A stretch of 23,444 nt of DNA from an uncultured Lentisphaeria bacterium (GTDB lineage Bacteria; Verrucomicrobiota; Lentisphaeria; Oligosphaerales; Oligosphaeraceae), in NCBI GenBank assembly GCA_934661755.1, contig CAKUJM010000042.1:1-23444 (forward strand). Reading direction: 5' to 3'. Position 1 is the stretch's first letter. Each line of letters opens with the position of its first letter. The notes under the pieces were generated by a model. It saw nothing but the letters and a program-made list of their open reading frames with translations. It had not been told where the DNA came from and made no database searches. The position numbers were made by a program, and so were the translations under genes. Of the stretch, positions 15,036-23,250 are shown one piece after another.

Positions 15036-15601
15036 TGCTTCTTGACCGAATAGCCGAAGTGCCCGAGGCATTCCCCCAGCGAATAGTAGTGTCCGTGGGC
15101 GTATGCCAATAGATCGGCCCGGGAGAGGTCGAGCCTGCCCTTTTCATCCACTAGCGATTGGTCCGGGCGCACCGCCATGACCTGTCCGATGAACAGCACA
15201 TGGCTGCCCAGCTCCAGCGATTGCCGCACCTCGCATTCCAGGGCCATGGGACACTGCTCCACCACCGGCGCGGCAACCTTCGCCGCCGGGACCGCGGTCA
15301 GGCCGCGGACGGCAAACTTGTCGACATCGCGCCCGGAGACCACGCCGCAGTAATCCACCGTCTCCGCCATGGCCGCAGTCGGCATATTGACCGTGAAGGC
15401 CTTGAGTTTGATGAGCTGGTGATAGGAAAAGCGCTCCTTGCGGATGCCGATTCCCACCATCGGGGGATCGGAGCAGACCGTCCCCGCCCAGGCCACGGTG
15501 ATGAGGTTGTACGGATATTGCCGTCCGTCGCCGGTGCCGACAAGCACCACCGGCACCGGTGCCAATTGCGTGCTGCCATCCCAGATGATCTTCTCTGACA
15601 T
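15032..15601 (-). CDS. Flavin reductase-like FMN-binding split-barrel protein
   Basis: The 189-residue protein matches the flavin reductase domain family: PVPVVLVGTGD at the start, YNLITVAWAGTVCSDPPMVGIGI around 30-52 (flavin phosphate and ring contacts), SYHQLIKLKAFTVNMP around 59-74 and a C-terminal GQVMAV segment. Relatives bind FMN and either reduce flavin with NAD(P)H or act as small redox proteins. Partner and substrate are unknown. It lies 3 bases after the TIM-barrel gene with a GGGAG about 9 bases before the ATG, and overlaps rsmG by 4 bases. Nothing links its chemistry to RsmG directly; co-transcription may simply reflect operon packing. Confidence 0.85.
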   Translation of the reverse strand: MSEKIIWDGSTQLAPVPVVLVGTGDGRQYPYNLITVAWAGTVCSDPPMVGIGIRKERFSYHQLIKLKAFTVNMPTAAMAETVDYCGVVSGRDVDKFAVRGLTAVPAAKVAAPVVEQCPMALECEVRQSLELGSHVLFIGQVMAVRPDQSLVDEKGRLDLSRADLLAYAHGHYYSLGECLGHFGYSVKKQ

Positions 15602-15604
15602 TGC

Positions 15605-16519
15605 CTAGAACTCCCATCCGCATTCGCGCATCAGCTTCATGAAGCGCCGCCCATACTCCACATAGAGGCCGCGCCGCCGCTGCTCCTGGCTTTGGGCGCT
15701 GCCATCGCCTTCGTGGAACACCAGCCCGAGATGCGGCTCCATCGAGAAGCCGCCGTCATAGCCCGTGGCCAGCAGGTCGCGGACAATGGCGCGCACGTCG
15801 CCGCAGCCCTCGCCCGCCCAGGTGAACGACGGCTCCGGACGCTTGCCGTCCTCGCGCGGCAGGGCGGTGGCGTCCTTGATGTGCACATAGGCGATATGGG
15901 GGCGGACCTGCTTGTAGAACTCCCATGACGACTGCAGCGGGTAGGGCCTGCCGCCGATATGGCGGTAGTTGAAGCAGGGATTGCCGGTATCGAAGATCAG
16001 CTTCAGCGACGGATTGCCGACATGCTCCAGCAGCTTCAGCGTGTGCAGATGGCTCAGCCCGCCGTAGTTCATGCAGTTCTCATGGCCGTAGACAACGCCA
16101 TTGTCGGCGCAGATTTGCACCAGCTCGCCGACCTTGCGGAAGATGATCGCCTCCAGTTCCGGCGAATCCGGTTCCTCGTCCTCCGGCGTGAGGAAGCTCA
16201 TGCCGCGCAGCATCTTGATCCCGAGCCTGCGCATCCGCGGCAGGGCGGTGAGCAGCTCCTGGCGGCTGGCGGCGAAGTCCTCGTCATTGCGGGGATGGCG
16301 CGACCAGTTGGCAATGGCGCTGCCATAGCAGTTGATCGACACCCCGCTGCCGTCCAGCAGCTCCGCCGCCCGGTCGAATTCCGCGTCCGACATGGTGCCG
16401 AGCATCTTGCCGTTGATGTTGCGGGCTTCGATGAAATGCCATCCCAGTTCCCTGGTGGCCGCGATCTGCACCGCCAAATCGGCGGAGGCCTCATCGGCAA
16501 ATCCGGTAAAGAACATCAT
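15605..16519 (-). CDS. Sugar phosphate isomerase/epimerase-like TIM-barrel protein
   Basis: The 304-residue protein belongs to the xylose isomerase-like/AP endonuclease 2 superfamily. Metal- and substrate-binding positions are recognisable at strand ends: GHENCMNYGG, LIFDTGNPC, AYVHIKDA and GFSMEPH, giving Glu, Asp, His and Glu ligands of a divalent metal site. Relatives interconvert ketoses and aldoses or act on hydroxypyruvate, inosose or tagatose-type substrates, so the substrate cannot be named. Two ATG codons stand in tandem directly after the hldD stop; the second (16516) has the better spacing from the AGGAG that is formed by the last codons of hldD. This shows tight translational coupling to hldD. 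Confidence 0.83.
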   Translation of the reverse strand: MMFFTGFADEASADLAVQIAATRELGWHFIEARNINGKMLGTMSDAEFDRAAELLDGSGVSINCYGSAIANWSRHPRNDEDFAASRQELLTALPRMRRLGIKMLRGMSFLTPEDEEPDSPELEAIIFRKVGELVQICADNGVVYGHENCMNYGGLSHLHTLKLLEHVGNPSLKLIFDTGNPCFNYRHIGGRPYPLQSSWEFYKQVRPHIAYVHIKDATALPREDGKRPEPSFTWAGEGCGDVRAIVRDLLATGYDGGFSMEPHLGLVFHEGDGSAQSQEQRRRGLYVEYGRRFMKLMRECGWEF

Positions 16520-17605
16520 TTACTCCTGGTTGGGTGGTTGTGGCAGGGTGCAGGCGCACGGCGCGGCCGGCTCATCCCCCAGATGGGCGTTTCCGCGTTT
16601 CAAATAGGACACGTAGTCGCGGGCCGCATCCTCCATGGTCATCAGGGGCGCGTCGTATCCGGCATTGCGGATCTTGGAGATGTCCAGGCAGGTGTAGTAC
16701 TGGTAGCGCGACCGCAGCTCCACGGGCATCTCGATGTATTCGATGGCAACCGGCATGCCCGCCGCGGCGAACATCGCCCGCGCCAGGTCGTTCCAGCTGC
16801 GGGTCGCGCCGTAGCCGATGTTGTAGAGGCCCTTGCAGCCAATTCCGCCATTCATGAAGAAGACCGTCATTCTGGCGGCGTCCTTGACATAGAGGAAGTC
16901 GCGCACCTGCTCGCCGTCGGCGTACTCTGGCCGGTAGCTCTTGAAGAGCGAGACTTTCCCGGCGGCGCCGATTTGCTCCCAGCAGCGCAGGAACATGCTG
17001 CGCATCTTGCCTTTGTGGTACTCGTTGGGGCCAAAGACGTTGGAGTATTTTACGCCGAGGTAGCGCGCGTGGCCGCGCTCGAAGTTGCAGGTGTTGCGGA
17101 GATGCTGGTCGAAGAGCTGCTTGGAATAGCCGTACTTGTTCAGCGGCCGCAGCAGGTCAATCCTCGATTCGTCGTCCATGAAGCCCTGCTCGCCGTCGCC
17201 GTAGGTCGCCGCACTGGAGGCATAGACCATCCGCGCACCGACCTTGGCCGCATATTCCGCCAGGTCGCGGCTGAAGGCGAAGTTGTTCCGCGCCAGATAC
17301 GACGCATCGGCCTGGGTGGTGTCCGAACAGGCCCCGAGATGGAAAATCACCTGGAAGCGATGGCGCTGCCCCAGCGTGCGGGTGGCCAGCATCGCCGCCA
17401 GATCGTCCTTCTCATAGTAGTCAATAAAGTGCAAGGCCCGCAGATTCTGCCACTTCTCCCCGCAGTCAAGGTGGTCGGCAATGACGATGTTGCCATAGCC
17501 CTGCAGGTTCAATTCCCTGACGATGGCGCTGCCGATGAGACCGGCGCCGCCGGTGACCAGGATGGATGTATCGGGATTCTGCTTGAACATGGTTGACGTC
17601 CGCAT
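16520..17605 (-). CDS. hldD: ADP-L-glycero-D-manno-heptose 6-epimerase
   Basis: The 361-residue extended short-chain dehydrogenase has the NADP-binding VTGGAGLIGS (17-26), GACSDTT (91-97), the SSAATYG segment (130-136) and the catalytic Tyr158-x-x-x-Lys162 (YGYSK). FGPNEYHKGKMRSM (191-204) is characteristic of HldD. It converts ADP-D-glycero- to ADP-L-glycero-manno-heptose, the donor for the inner core of lipopolysaccharide. The protein is about 40-50 residues longer than the E. coli enzyme, with a short N-terminal lead and a Cys/Pro-rich tail. A second ATG at 17590 is a possible start; the first is preceded by GGTG at 8-base spacing. First gene of a four-gene operon; no other heptose-pathway gene is in the window. 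Confidence 0.9.
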   Translation of the reverse strand: MRTSTMFKQNPDTSILVTGGAGLIGSAIVRELNLQGYGNIVIADHLDCGEKWQNLRALHFIDYYEKDDLAAMLATRTLGQRHRFQVIFHLGACSDTTQADASYLARNNFAFSRDLAEYAAKVGARMVYASSAATYGDGEQGFMDDESRIDLLRPLNKYGYSKQLFDQHLRNTCNFERGHARYLGVKYSNVFGPNEYHKGKMRSMFLRCWEQIGAAGKVSLFKSYRPEYADGEQVRDFLYVKDAARMTVFFMNGGIGCKGLYNIGYGATRSWNDLARAMFAAAGMPVAIEYIEMPVELRSRYQYYTCLDISKIRNAGYDAPLMTMEDAARDYVSYLKRGNAHLGDEPAAPCACTLPQPPNQE

Positions 17606-17618
17606 CTTGTTTTCACCA

Positions 17619-17650
17619 TCCGCCGCCCGGGGTGAAGCCGGCGCGGCGGA
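17619..17650. promoter_or_regulatory. Stem-loop in the hldD leader
   Basis: TCCGCCGC (17619-17626) is the exact reverse complement of GCGGCGGA (17643-17650), with a 16-base loop. It lies in the 80-base gap between gyrA and hldD, just upstream of the GGTG and start codon of hldD. There is no T-run after it on the minus strand, so it is not a clear terminator of gyrA. It could influence hldD translation or processing of a gyrA-hldD transcript. Confidence 0.4.
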
Positions 17651-17685
17651 CGGCAGTCAAATGGCTGTGGCGACAGCGGCGGCGG

Positions 17686-20550
17686 CTATTCGCCGGCCGG
17701 CGGGAGCTGCTCGTCTGCCTCCAGCTGCGCCTGCTCGGCGGCTTGACGCGCCTGGAAGTCCGCGCTCTGCTCGGCCAGCTGCTGCTCCTGCTCGGAGGCG
17801 GCGGCGTTGGCGGCGCTGTCCTCCGCGGAAAGCTCGTCCACCAGCGAGACATTGGCGATGGCATCGCCCTTCCGGGCGAAGCGCATCACAATCACGCCGT
17901 AGGCGCCGCGGGCGGTGCGGCGCACTTGCGCCACCGGAATGCGCACCGCCTGGCCCTGCCGGGAGAGCATCAGAATGTCCTGCGCACAATCCGGCGGGAC
18001 CTGCAAGGCCGCGACCACCCGGTCGCCGTCGCGCAACTTGATGGAAATCACGCCCTGCGCACCGCGGCGGGTGGAACGGTACTTGTATCCGCTGCGGTCC
18101 TCCACGCCATTGTCGCCGCTGCCATTCCCCTCGGCCTCCTCGAACTCCTCGGCCTGCTCGCCCTCGCCGGCGATGTCGGGTGATTCCGGCGGCTCGATGC
18201 CGTCGTCTTCCCCGGCGTCATTGCCGTTGCCGCATTCGTCCTCGACTGCCGGCGCAATCTGGATCTCGGCGTGGCCAATCGGAGTGCGCTTGCCCATGCC
18301 GTTGGCGGTGACCACCAGCAGCTCGTCATCCGGATCGACCACCGCCATGGAGACGACACTGCCGGCAGTGCCGTCGGGATTGTCCAGCAGCTTGATGCCG
18401 CGGACGCCGGCGGCATTGCGCCCCATCGCCCGGACCTGGCTTTCGTGGAAGCGCACGGCACGGCCGCTGGCGCTGGAAAGCAGCAGCTCGTGGTTGCCGT
18501 CGGTGAGCTGGGCGTCGATGAGATCGTCGCCTTCCCTGATGGTGAGGGCGCGGATTCCGCCGCGGTGGAGGTTCTTGAACAGCGCCAGGCAGCAGCGCTT
18601 GATGACGCCGCGCTTGGTGACCATCACCACGTAGTTGTTCTCCAGGTCGATGCTCTTCTCGTCATACGACAGCACCGCCCGGATCTCCTCATGCTGCTCC
18701 GGATGCTCGTCGTCACGGTAGAGGTTGAGCACGTTGGCGATGAAGCGCCCGGCGTCGCCGCGGCCGCTTTCCGGCAGCTGGTAGGCACGGTTGAGCTTGT
18801 AGACGCGGCCGTAGTCGGTGAAGAAAAGCAGCGAGTTGTGGCTGCGGGTCGAAAAGACCGTCTGGACGGTGTCGCCGTCCTTGCGCGAACGCATGCCGAT
18901 GACGCCGCTGCCGCCGCGGTTCTGGGCGGCGTATTCCTCGGCGCTGCAGCGCTTGATGTAGCCGCCCCTGGTGAGCGTCACCATGTAGATCTCGCGCTTG
19001 GTGAGGCCGTCCATGTCCTGCTCGCCCTCGATGGCCTCGATGCGGGTGCGGCGCGGGGTGTTGAACTTGCCCTTGGTCGCCAGCAGCTCTTCGCGCACCA
19101 CCGCCATGATGTTGGCGCGGCAGGAAAGGATTGTCTGCAGCCTGGCGATTTCCGCCTCCAGCTGGTCGCGCTCCGCCTTGAGGTCGTCGACCGCCAGCCT
19201 GGAAAGCTGGCTGAGGCGCATGTCCAGGATGGCGTTGGTCTGGATCTGGTCCAGGTCGAAGCGCTCCATCAGCTTCTGCTGCGCGTCGGCACGGTCGTCG
19301 GCGCCGCGGATGATCGCAATCACCTCGTCGATCGCCGCCTGGGCGATCAGCAGCCCGATGACGATATGCTCGCGCTCCTGGGCCTTGCGCAGAAGATGCC
19401 GCGTGCGGCGGGTGACGACGTTTTCGCGGTGGTCGATATAGGCCTCGAGTATCTGCTTGAGCGTCATGGTGCGCGGCCGGTTGTGGTCGACCACCAGGAA
19501 CTGGGCGGCGAAATTGCTCTCCAGCGGCGTGAGCTTGTAGAGCTCGTTGATCACCACCCCCGGGGTGGCATCGGCCTTCAGCGCGATTTCAATCCGGATG
19601 CCGACACGGTCGGAGGTGTAGTCGTTGATGTTGGCGATGCCCTTGACAATGCCGTCGGAGGCCATCTTGCCAATCTTGGTCACCATCTCCGCCTTGTTGA
19701 TGCCGTAGGGGATCTCCGTGACCACCAGGGTGTCGCGGCCGGTGCGGTCGTTGTGGTGGACATCGATTTTGCCGCGGACCCGGATGGTGCCATTGCCGGT
19801 GCCGTAGAGCTGGCGGATGCCCTTGACGCCGCGGATGATGCCGCCGGTGGGGAAGTCCGGCCCCGGCAGGACTTCCAGCAGATCGTCGACAGTGCAGTTC
19901 GGATTGTCAATCAGCAGCACGGCGGCGTCAATGGCCTCGCCCAGGTTGTGGGTGGGGATGTTGGTCGCCATGCCGACGCCGATGCCCTGCGATCCATTGA
20001 CCAGCAGGTTGGGGAAGGCCGCCGGCAGCACGATGGGCTCGACGTCCTTGCCGTCGAAGGTGTCGCGCATGTCCACGGTCTCCTTGTCCAGATCCGCCAG
20101 CAGCGCCTCCGCGGCCTTGCCCATCTTGCATTCGGTGTAGCGGTAGGCGGCCGCGCCGTCGCCGTCGATGGATCCGAAATTGCCGTGCTTGTCAATCAGC
20201 GGCAGACGGTAGGAAAAATCCTGCGCCATGCGCACGATGGTGTCGTACACCGCAGTGTCGCCGTGGGGATGGTAGTTGCCGATGACCAGCCCGACCACCT
20301 TGGCGCATTTGTTCAGGCCGCCGCCATTGGTGTATCCGCCGCGCAGCATCGCGTAGAGGATGCGCCGGGCGCCGACCTTCAGGCCGTCGCGCACGTCCGG
20401 GATTGCCCGGCCGATGTTGGCGGATACCGAATACTGCAAATAGGCGTTGCGCATCAGCCCATTGACGCCTGTGGGCAGGTCGTTGCGGATGATCGCGCCC
20501 CACTCTTCCGGAGTGAGCGCGCGCGGAGTGTTCTTGGGGGTCTCAGCCAT
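17686..20550 (-). CDS. gyrA: DNA gyrase subunit A with acidic insertion in the C-terminal domain
   Basis: The 954-residue protein is the breakage-reunion subunit of gyrase. The catalytic tyrosine is Tyr138 in AYRYTE. The quinolone region reads HPHGDTAVYDTI (94-105), with Thr99 and Asp103 at the E. coli Ser83 and Asp87 positions. The GyrA box is QNRGGSG at 543-549, two positions away from the usual Q(K/R)RGG(K/R)G. Six-bladed-propeller repeats follow, but residues about 767-820 form a Gly/Glu/Asp-rich insertion before the last blades, and residues 904-954 are a Gln/Ala/Glu-rich tail. It follows gyrB by 78 bases with no clear Shine-Dalgarno sequence. It is longer than the usual 800-900 residues because of these additions. 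Confidence 0.96.
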   Translation of the reverse strand: MAETPKNTPRALTPEEWGAIIRNDLPTGVNGLMRNAYLQYSVSANIGRAIPDVRDGLKVGARRILYAMLRGGYTNGGGLNKCAKVVGLVIGNYHPHGDTAVYDTIVRMAQDFSYRLPLIDKHGNFGSIDGDGAAAYRYTECKMGKAAEALLADLDKETVDMRDTFDGKDVEPIVLPAAFPNLLVNGSQGIGVGMATNIPTHNLGEAIDAAVLLIDNPNCTVDDLLEVLPGPDFPTGGIIRGVKGIRQLYGTGNGTIRVRGKIDVHHNDRTGRDTLVVTEIPYGINKAEMVTKIGKMASDGIVKGIANINDYTSDRVGIRIEIALKADATPGVVINELYKLTPLESNFAAQFLVVDHNRPRTMTLKQILEAYIDHRENVVTRRTRHLLRKAQEREHIVIGLLIAQAAIDEVIAIIRGADDRADAQQKLMERFDLDQIQTNAILDMRLSQLSRLAVDDLKAERDQLEAEIARLQTILSCRANIMAVVREELLATKGKFNTPRRTRIEAIEGEQDMDGLTKREIYMVTLTRGGYIKRCSAEEYAAQNRGGSGVIGMRSRKDGDTVQTVFSTRSHNSLLFFTDYGRVYKLNRAYQLPESGRGDAGRFIANVLNLYRDDEHPEQHEEIRAVLSYDEKSIDLENNYVVMVTKRGVIKRCCLALFKNLHRGGIRALTIREGDDLIDAQLTDGNHELLLSSASGRAVRFHESQVRAMGRNAAGVRGIKLLDNPDGTAGSVVSMAVVDPDDELLVVTANGMGKRTPIGHAEIQIAPAVEDECGNGNDAGEDDGIEPPESPDIAGEGEQAEEFEEAEGNGSGDNGVEDRSGYKYRSTRRGAQGVISIKLRDGDRVVAALQVPPDCAQDILMLSRQGQAVRIPVAQVRRTARGAYGVIVMRFARKGDAIANVSLVDELSAEDSAANAAASEQEQQLAEQSADFQARQAAEQAQLEADEQLPPAGE

Positions 20551-20578
20551 GGGTCATTGAATAGGGGAAAAAGTCTGC

Positions 20579-20608
20579 TTCCGGATGGCGGCGGCAATGC
20601 CCGCCGGA
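20579..20608. other. GC-rich hairpin between gyrB and gyrA
   Basis: CGGCGG (20589-20594) pairs with CCGCCG (20601-20606) around a 6-base loop, and TCCGG/CCGGA (20580-20584, 20604-20608) offers a competing outer stem. On the minus strand a T5 run follows about 13 bases later, ahead of the gyrA ATG. It could act as a weak attenuator or processing site between the two gyrase genes, but it is not a standard terminator. Confidence 0.3.
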
Positions 20609-20628
20609 CGGAACTGGACGGCAGTGAA

Positions 20629-23250
20629 TCAGATGTCCGGGTTCAACACCGAGTCGGCGTTGGCTTCGATGAAGGCGCGGCGGGGCGCGACGTTGGGGCC
20701 CATCAACAGGTCGAAGGTCTTGTCCGCCATCTCGGCATCCTCGACAGTCACCTGGATCATTGAGCGGGTGGCTGGGTGCATGGTGGTCTCCGCCAATTCG
20801 CTGGCGTCCATCTCGCCCAGACCTTTGTAGCGCTGGATGACAATGCCCCGTCGCCCCTGGGCGGTGATCTCGTCGCAGAGCCCCTGCAGGGAATTGACCG
20901 GCACGGCGCTGCCCAGCTTCTCGTCGATGATTTCAACCACCGGGACATCGCTGGAATAGAGGTTCTGGATGTCGAAGCCCTGCTCATGCAGGCGCGCCGC
21001 CAGCTCCTCGAGGGCGGCGGACTCGGGAAGCCGCACGCAGTTGATTTCCTCCATCTCCGCCTGGGCTTCGTCGGCAGGGGAAATCACATTGCCTTCTTCG
21101 TCGTATTGGATTTCGTTGGCCTTGGCCTCCTCGACCGCCGTCTCCTCGCCGTTGCCGTCGCCGTCTTCGGCGGCCGCGGCGTTCCGGGCGGCGCAGATGC
21201 GTCCGGATGCCTCCGCCACCACGCGGTCGGCTTCCTCCTGGCTCCAGGCGTAGACGGTGGAATTGACGCCATTTTCGCGGATGTCAATCATGAAAAGCGG
21301 GAATGACCCCCGTTCGGCGCGCAGCTTGAGGAACTGCTTGGCGTGGATGCCGTAGCGCGGCAGGTTCACATCGCACATCCGCAGACAGTCGCGGACCTGC
21401 TGGATCAGCGTGCCGACCTGGTCGCCGGGCAGCTCGCCCGCCCCCGGCCGCCGCAACTTGAGCTTCTGCAATCCCAGGCCGGTGAGGGCGGCATTCATGT
21501 CGTCTTCGGTCTCGATGAAACGCGAGGTCTTGCCGCGGGTGATCTTGAACAGCGGCGGCCGCGCCACATAGACATAGCCGGCTTCGACCAGCGGGCGCAG
21601 ATGACGGAAAAGGAAGGTGAGCACCAGCGTGCGGATATGCGAGCCGTCGACATCGGCATCGGTCATGATCACAATGCGGTGATAGCGCGCCTTGGCAATG
21701 TCGATGGCGTCGCCGGCGCCCGCGCCAATGGCGGTGAACAGCGACCGGATCTCCTCGTTGCGCAACAGCTTGTCCGCAGTGGCCTTCTCGGCGTTGATCA
21801 GCTTGCCCCGGATTGGCAGGATCGCCTGGAAGGAGCTTTCCCGGCCGGAGGTGGCGCTGCCGCCGGCCGAATCGCCCTCGACGATGTACAATTCGCACAG
21901 CGACGGATCCTTGCAGGAGCAGTCGCGCAACTTGCCCACCAGCCCCGCGACCGCCTTCGATGGATCCATGACGGACTCGATTGCCTTCTTGGCGTTTTCA
22001 CGCGCCTTGGCGGAAAGCCGGGCGTGCTCCACCATCAGCGCGGCTTCCTTCGGATGCTCCTCGAAGTAATTGTTGAGCTGCTCGTAGACGCCGCTCATCA
22101 CCAGGCCGTTGATCTCCGGATTGTTGAGCTTGGTCTTGGTCTGGCTCTCGAACAGCGGATTCTCCACCTTCACCGAGATCACCGCGGAAAGGCCCTTGCG
22201 CACATCCTCGCTGGTGACGGTGAGCTCCTTGCTCTCCTTCTTGGAGTCCTTGGCGGCGGGACGGCGGTTCTTCCTGGCCGCCTCGTCCGCCATCCGCCTG
22301 GAGTAGTTGTTGATTGCGCGGGTCAGCGCCGTCAGAAAGCCGGAAAGGTGGGTGCCGCCGTCCTTGGTGTTGATGCCATTGACAAAGCTGTGCAGTGACT
22401 CGTCATAGCCGTCGTTGTACTGCATGGCGATGTCGTAGTAGAATTCGCCGGTGCCGTCGGAACGGAAGTTGTGCGCCTCGCCATTGAAGAGGATGACCGA
22501 TGGCGTCAGGCAGTTTCGGCCTTCATTGAGGTATTTGACGAACTCGGCGACGCCGCCCTCGTAATGGAAGGTCTCGATGCGGGGGTTGGCGCCGCGCACA
22601 TCGGTGAGGGTGATCTTGATGCCGGCGTTGAGGTAGGCCAGCTCGCGCAGCCGCTTGGCCAGGATGTCCCATTTGTATTCCAGGACGCTGAAGATCTGGT
22701 CGTCCGGCAGAAATTGCACCGTGGTGCCGCGGCGGGTGGTCTCGCCCAGCTCGGTGAGCGGCTCAGTGGTCTTGCCGCGGGAAAAGCGCATCCGGTAGCG
22801 CCGCCCGTCGCGGTCAATGGTGAGCACCAGCCACTCGGAAAGGGCGTTGACGCAGGATACTCCGACTCCATGGAGGCCGCCGGAGAACTTGTATGCCGCG
22901 TTGTCGAATTTGCCGCCGGCATGCAGCACCGTGAGCGCGATCTCACATTGCGGCTTCTTTTCAACCGGGTGCATCGCCACCGGAATGCCGCGTCCGTCAT
23001 CCCTGACGGTGATGGAGTTGTCCAGGCCGATGGTGACTTCGATATTTTTGCAGAATCCGGACAGCGCCTCGTCGATCGAGTTGTCCACCACTTCGTAGAC
23101 CAGCTGGTGGAGGCCTTTTTCATCGGTGTCGCCAATATACATCCCCGGGCGTTTGCGGACGGGGTCCAGGCCCTTGAGGACCTTGATTACCGCGCTGCCG
23201 TCTTCCGGGGCGTTCTTCTGATTGTCGCTGGGAGTGATTTGATCGCTCAT
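20629..23250 (-). CDS. gyrB: DNA gyrase subunit B with long TOPRIM-region insertion
   Basis: The 873-residue ATPase subunit of gyrase has the GHKL motifs Glu53 and Asn57 (YEVVDNSIDEA), DDGRGIP 84-90, GGLHGVG 124-130 and QTKTKL 370-375. The TOPRIM motifs are EGDSAGG 458-464, PIRGKLINAEK 479-489, DADVDGSHI 531-539 and QRYKGLGEM 806-814. Between PPLFKI (565-570) and QRYKGL is an insertion of well over 150 residues, as in E. coli-type GyrB, including a Glu/Asp-rich stretch at about 694-736. A short Lys/Arg-rich insertion lies at 325-342 before the transducer. The ATG at 23250 is the first in frame. It lies directly upstream of gyrA and probably shares its transcript. Confidence 0.97.
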   Translation of the reverse strand: MSDQITPSDNQKNAPEDGSAVIKVLKGLDPVRKRPGMYIGDTDEKGLHQLVYEVVDNSIDEALSGFCKNIEVTIGLDNSITVRDDGRGIPVAMHPVEKKPQCEIALTVLHAGGKFDNAAYKFSGGLHGVGVSCVNALSEWLVLTIDRDGRRYRMRFSRGKTTEPLTELGETTRRGTTVQFLPDDQIFSVLEYKWDILAKRLRELAYLNAGIKITLTDVRGANPRIETFHYEGGVAEFVKYLNEGRNCLTPSVILFNGEAHNFRSDGTGEFYYDIAMQYNDGYDESLHSFVNGINTKDGGTHLSGFLTALTRAINNYSRRMADEAARKNRRPAAKDSKKESKELTVTSEDVRKGLSAVISVKVENPLFESQTKTKLNNPEINGLVMSGVYEQLNNYFEEHPKEAALMVEHARLSAKARENAKKAIESVMDPSKAVAGLVGKLRDCSCKDPSLCELYIVEGDSAGGSATSGRESSFQAILPIRGKLINAEKATADKLLRNEEIRSLFTAIGAGAGDAIDIAKARYHRIVIMTDADVDGSHIRTLVLTFLFRHLRPLVEAGYVYVARPPLFKITRGKTSRFIETEDDMNAALTGLGLQKLKLRRPGAGELPGDQVGTLIQQVRDCLRMCDVNLPRYGIHAKQFLKLRAERGSFPLFMIDIRENGVNSTVYAWSQEEADRVVAEASGRICAARNAAAAEDGDGNGEETAVEEAKANEIQYDEEGNVISPADEAQAEMEEINCVRLPESAALEELAARLHEQGFDIQNLYSSDVPVVEIIDEKLGSAVPVNSLQGLCDEITAQGRRGIVIQRYKGLGEMDASELAETTMHPATRSMIQVTVEDAEMADKTFDLLMGPNVAPRRAFIEANADSVLNPDI

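Noticed and set aside
20236..20265. Quinolone-resistance mutation in gyrA (Thr in place of E. coli Ser83)
   Set aside because: Thr at this position is the normal residue in many wild-type bacteria, and the Asp87 equivalent is intact; resistance cannot be inferred.
18271..20763. Plus-strand open frame of 830 codons opposite gyrA
   Set aside because: It lies fully across gyrA and the gyrB-gyrA gap, shows no motif and has the same shadow composition; absence of stops follows from codon use of gyrA.
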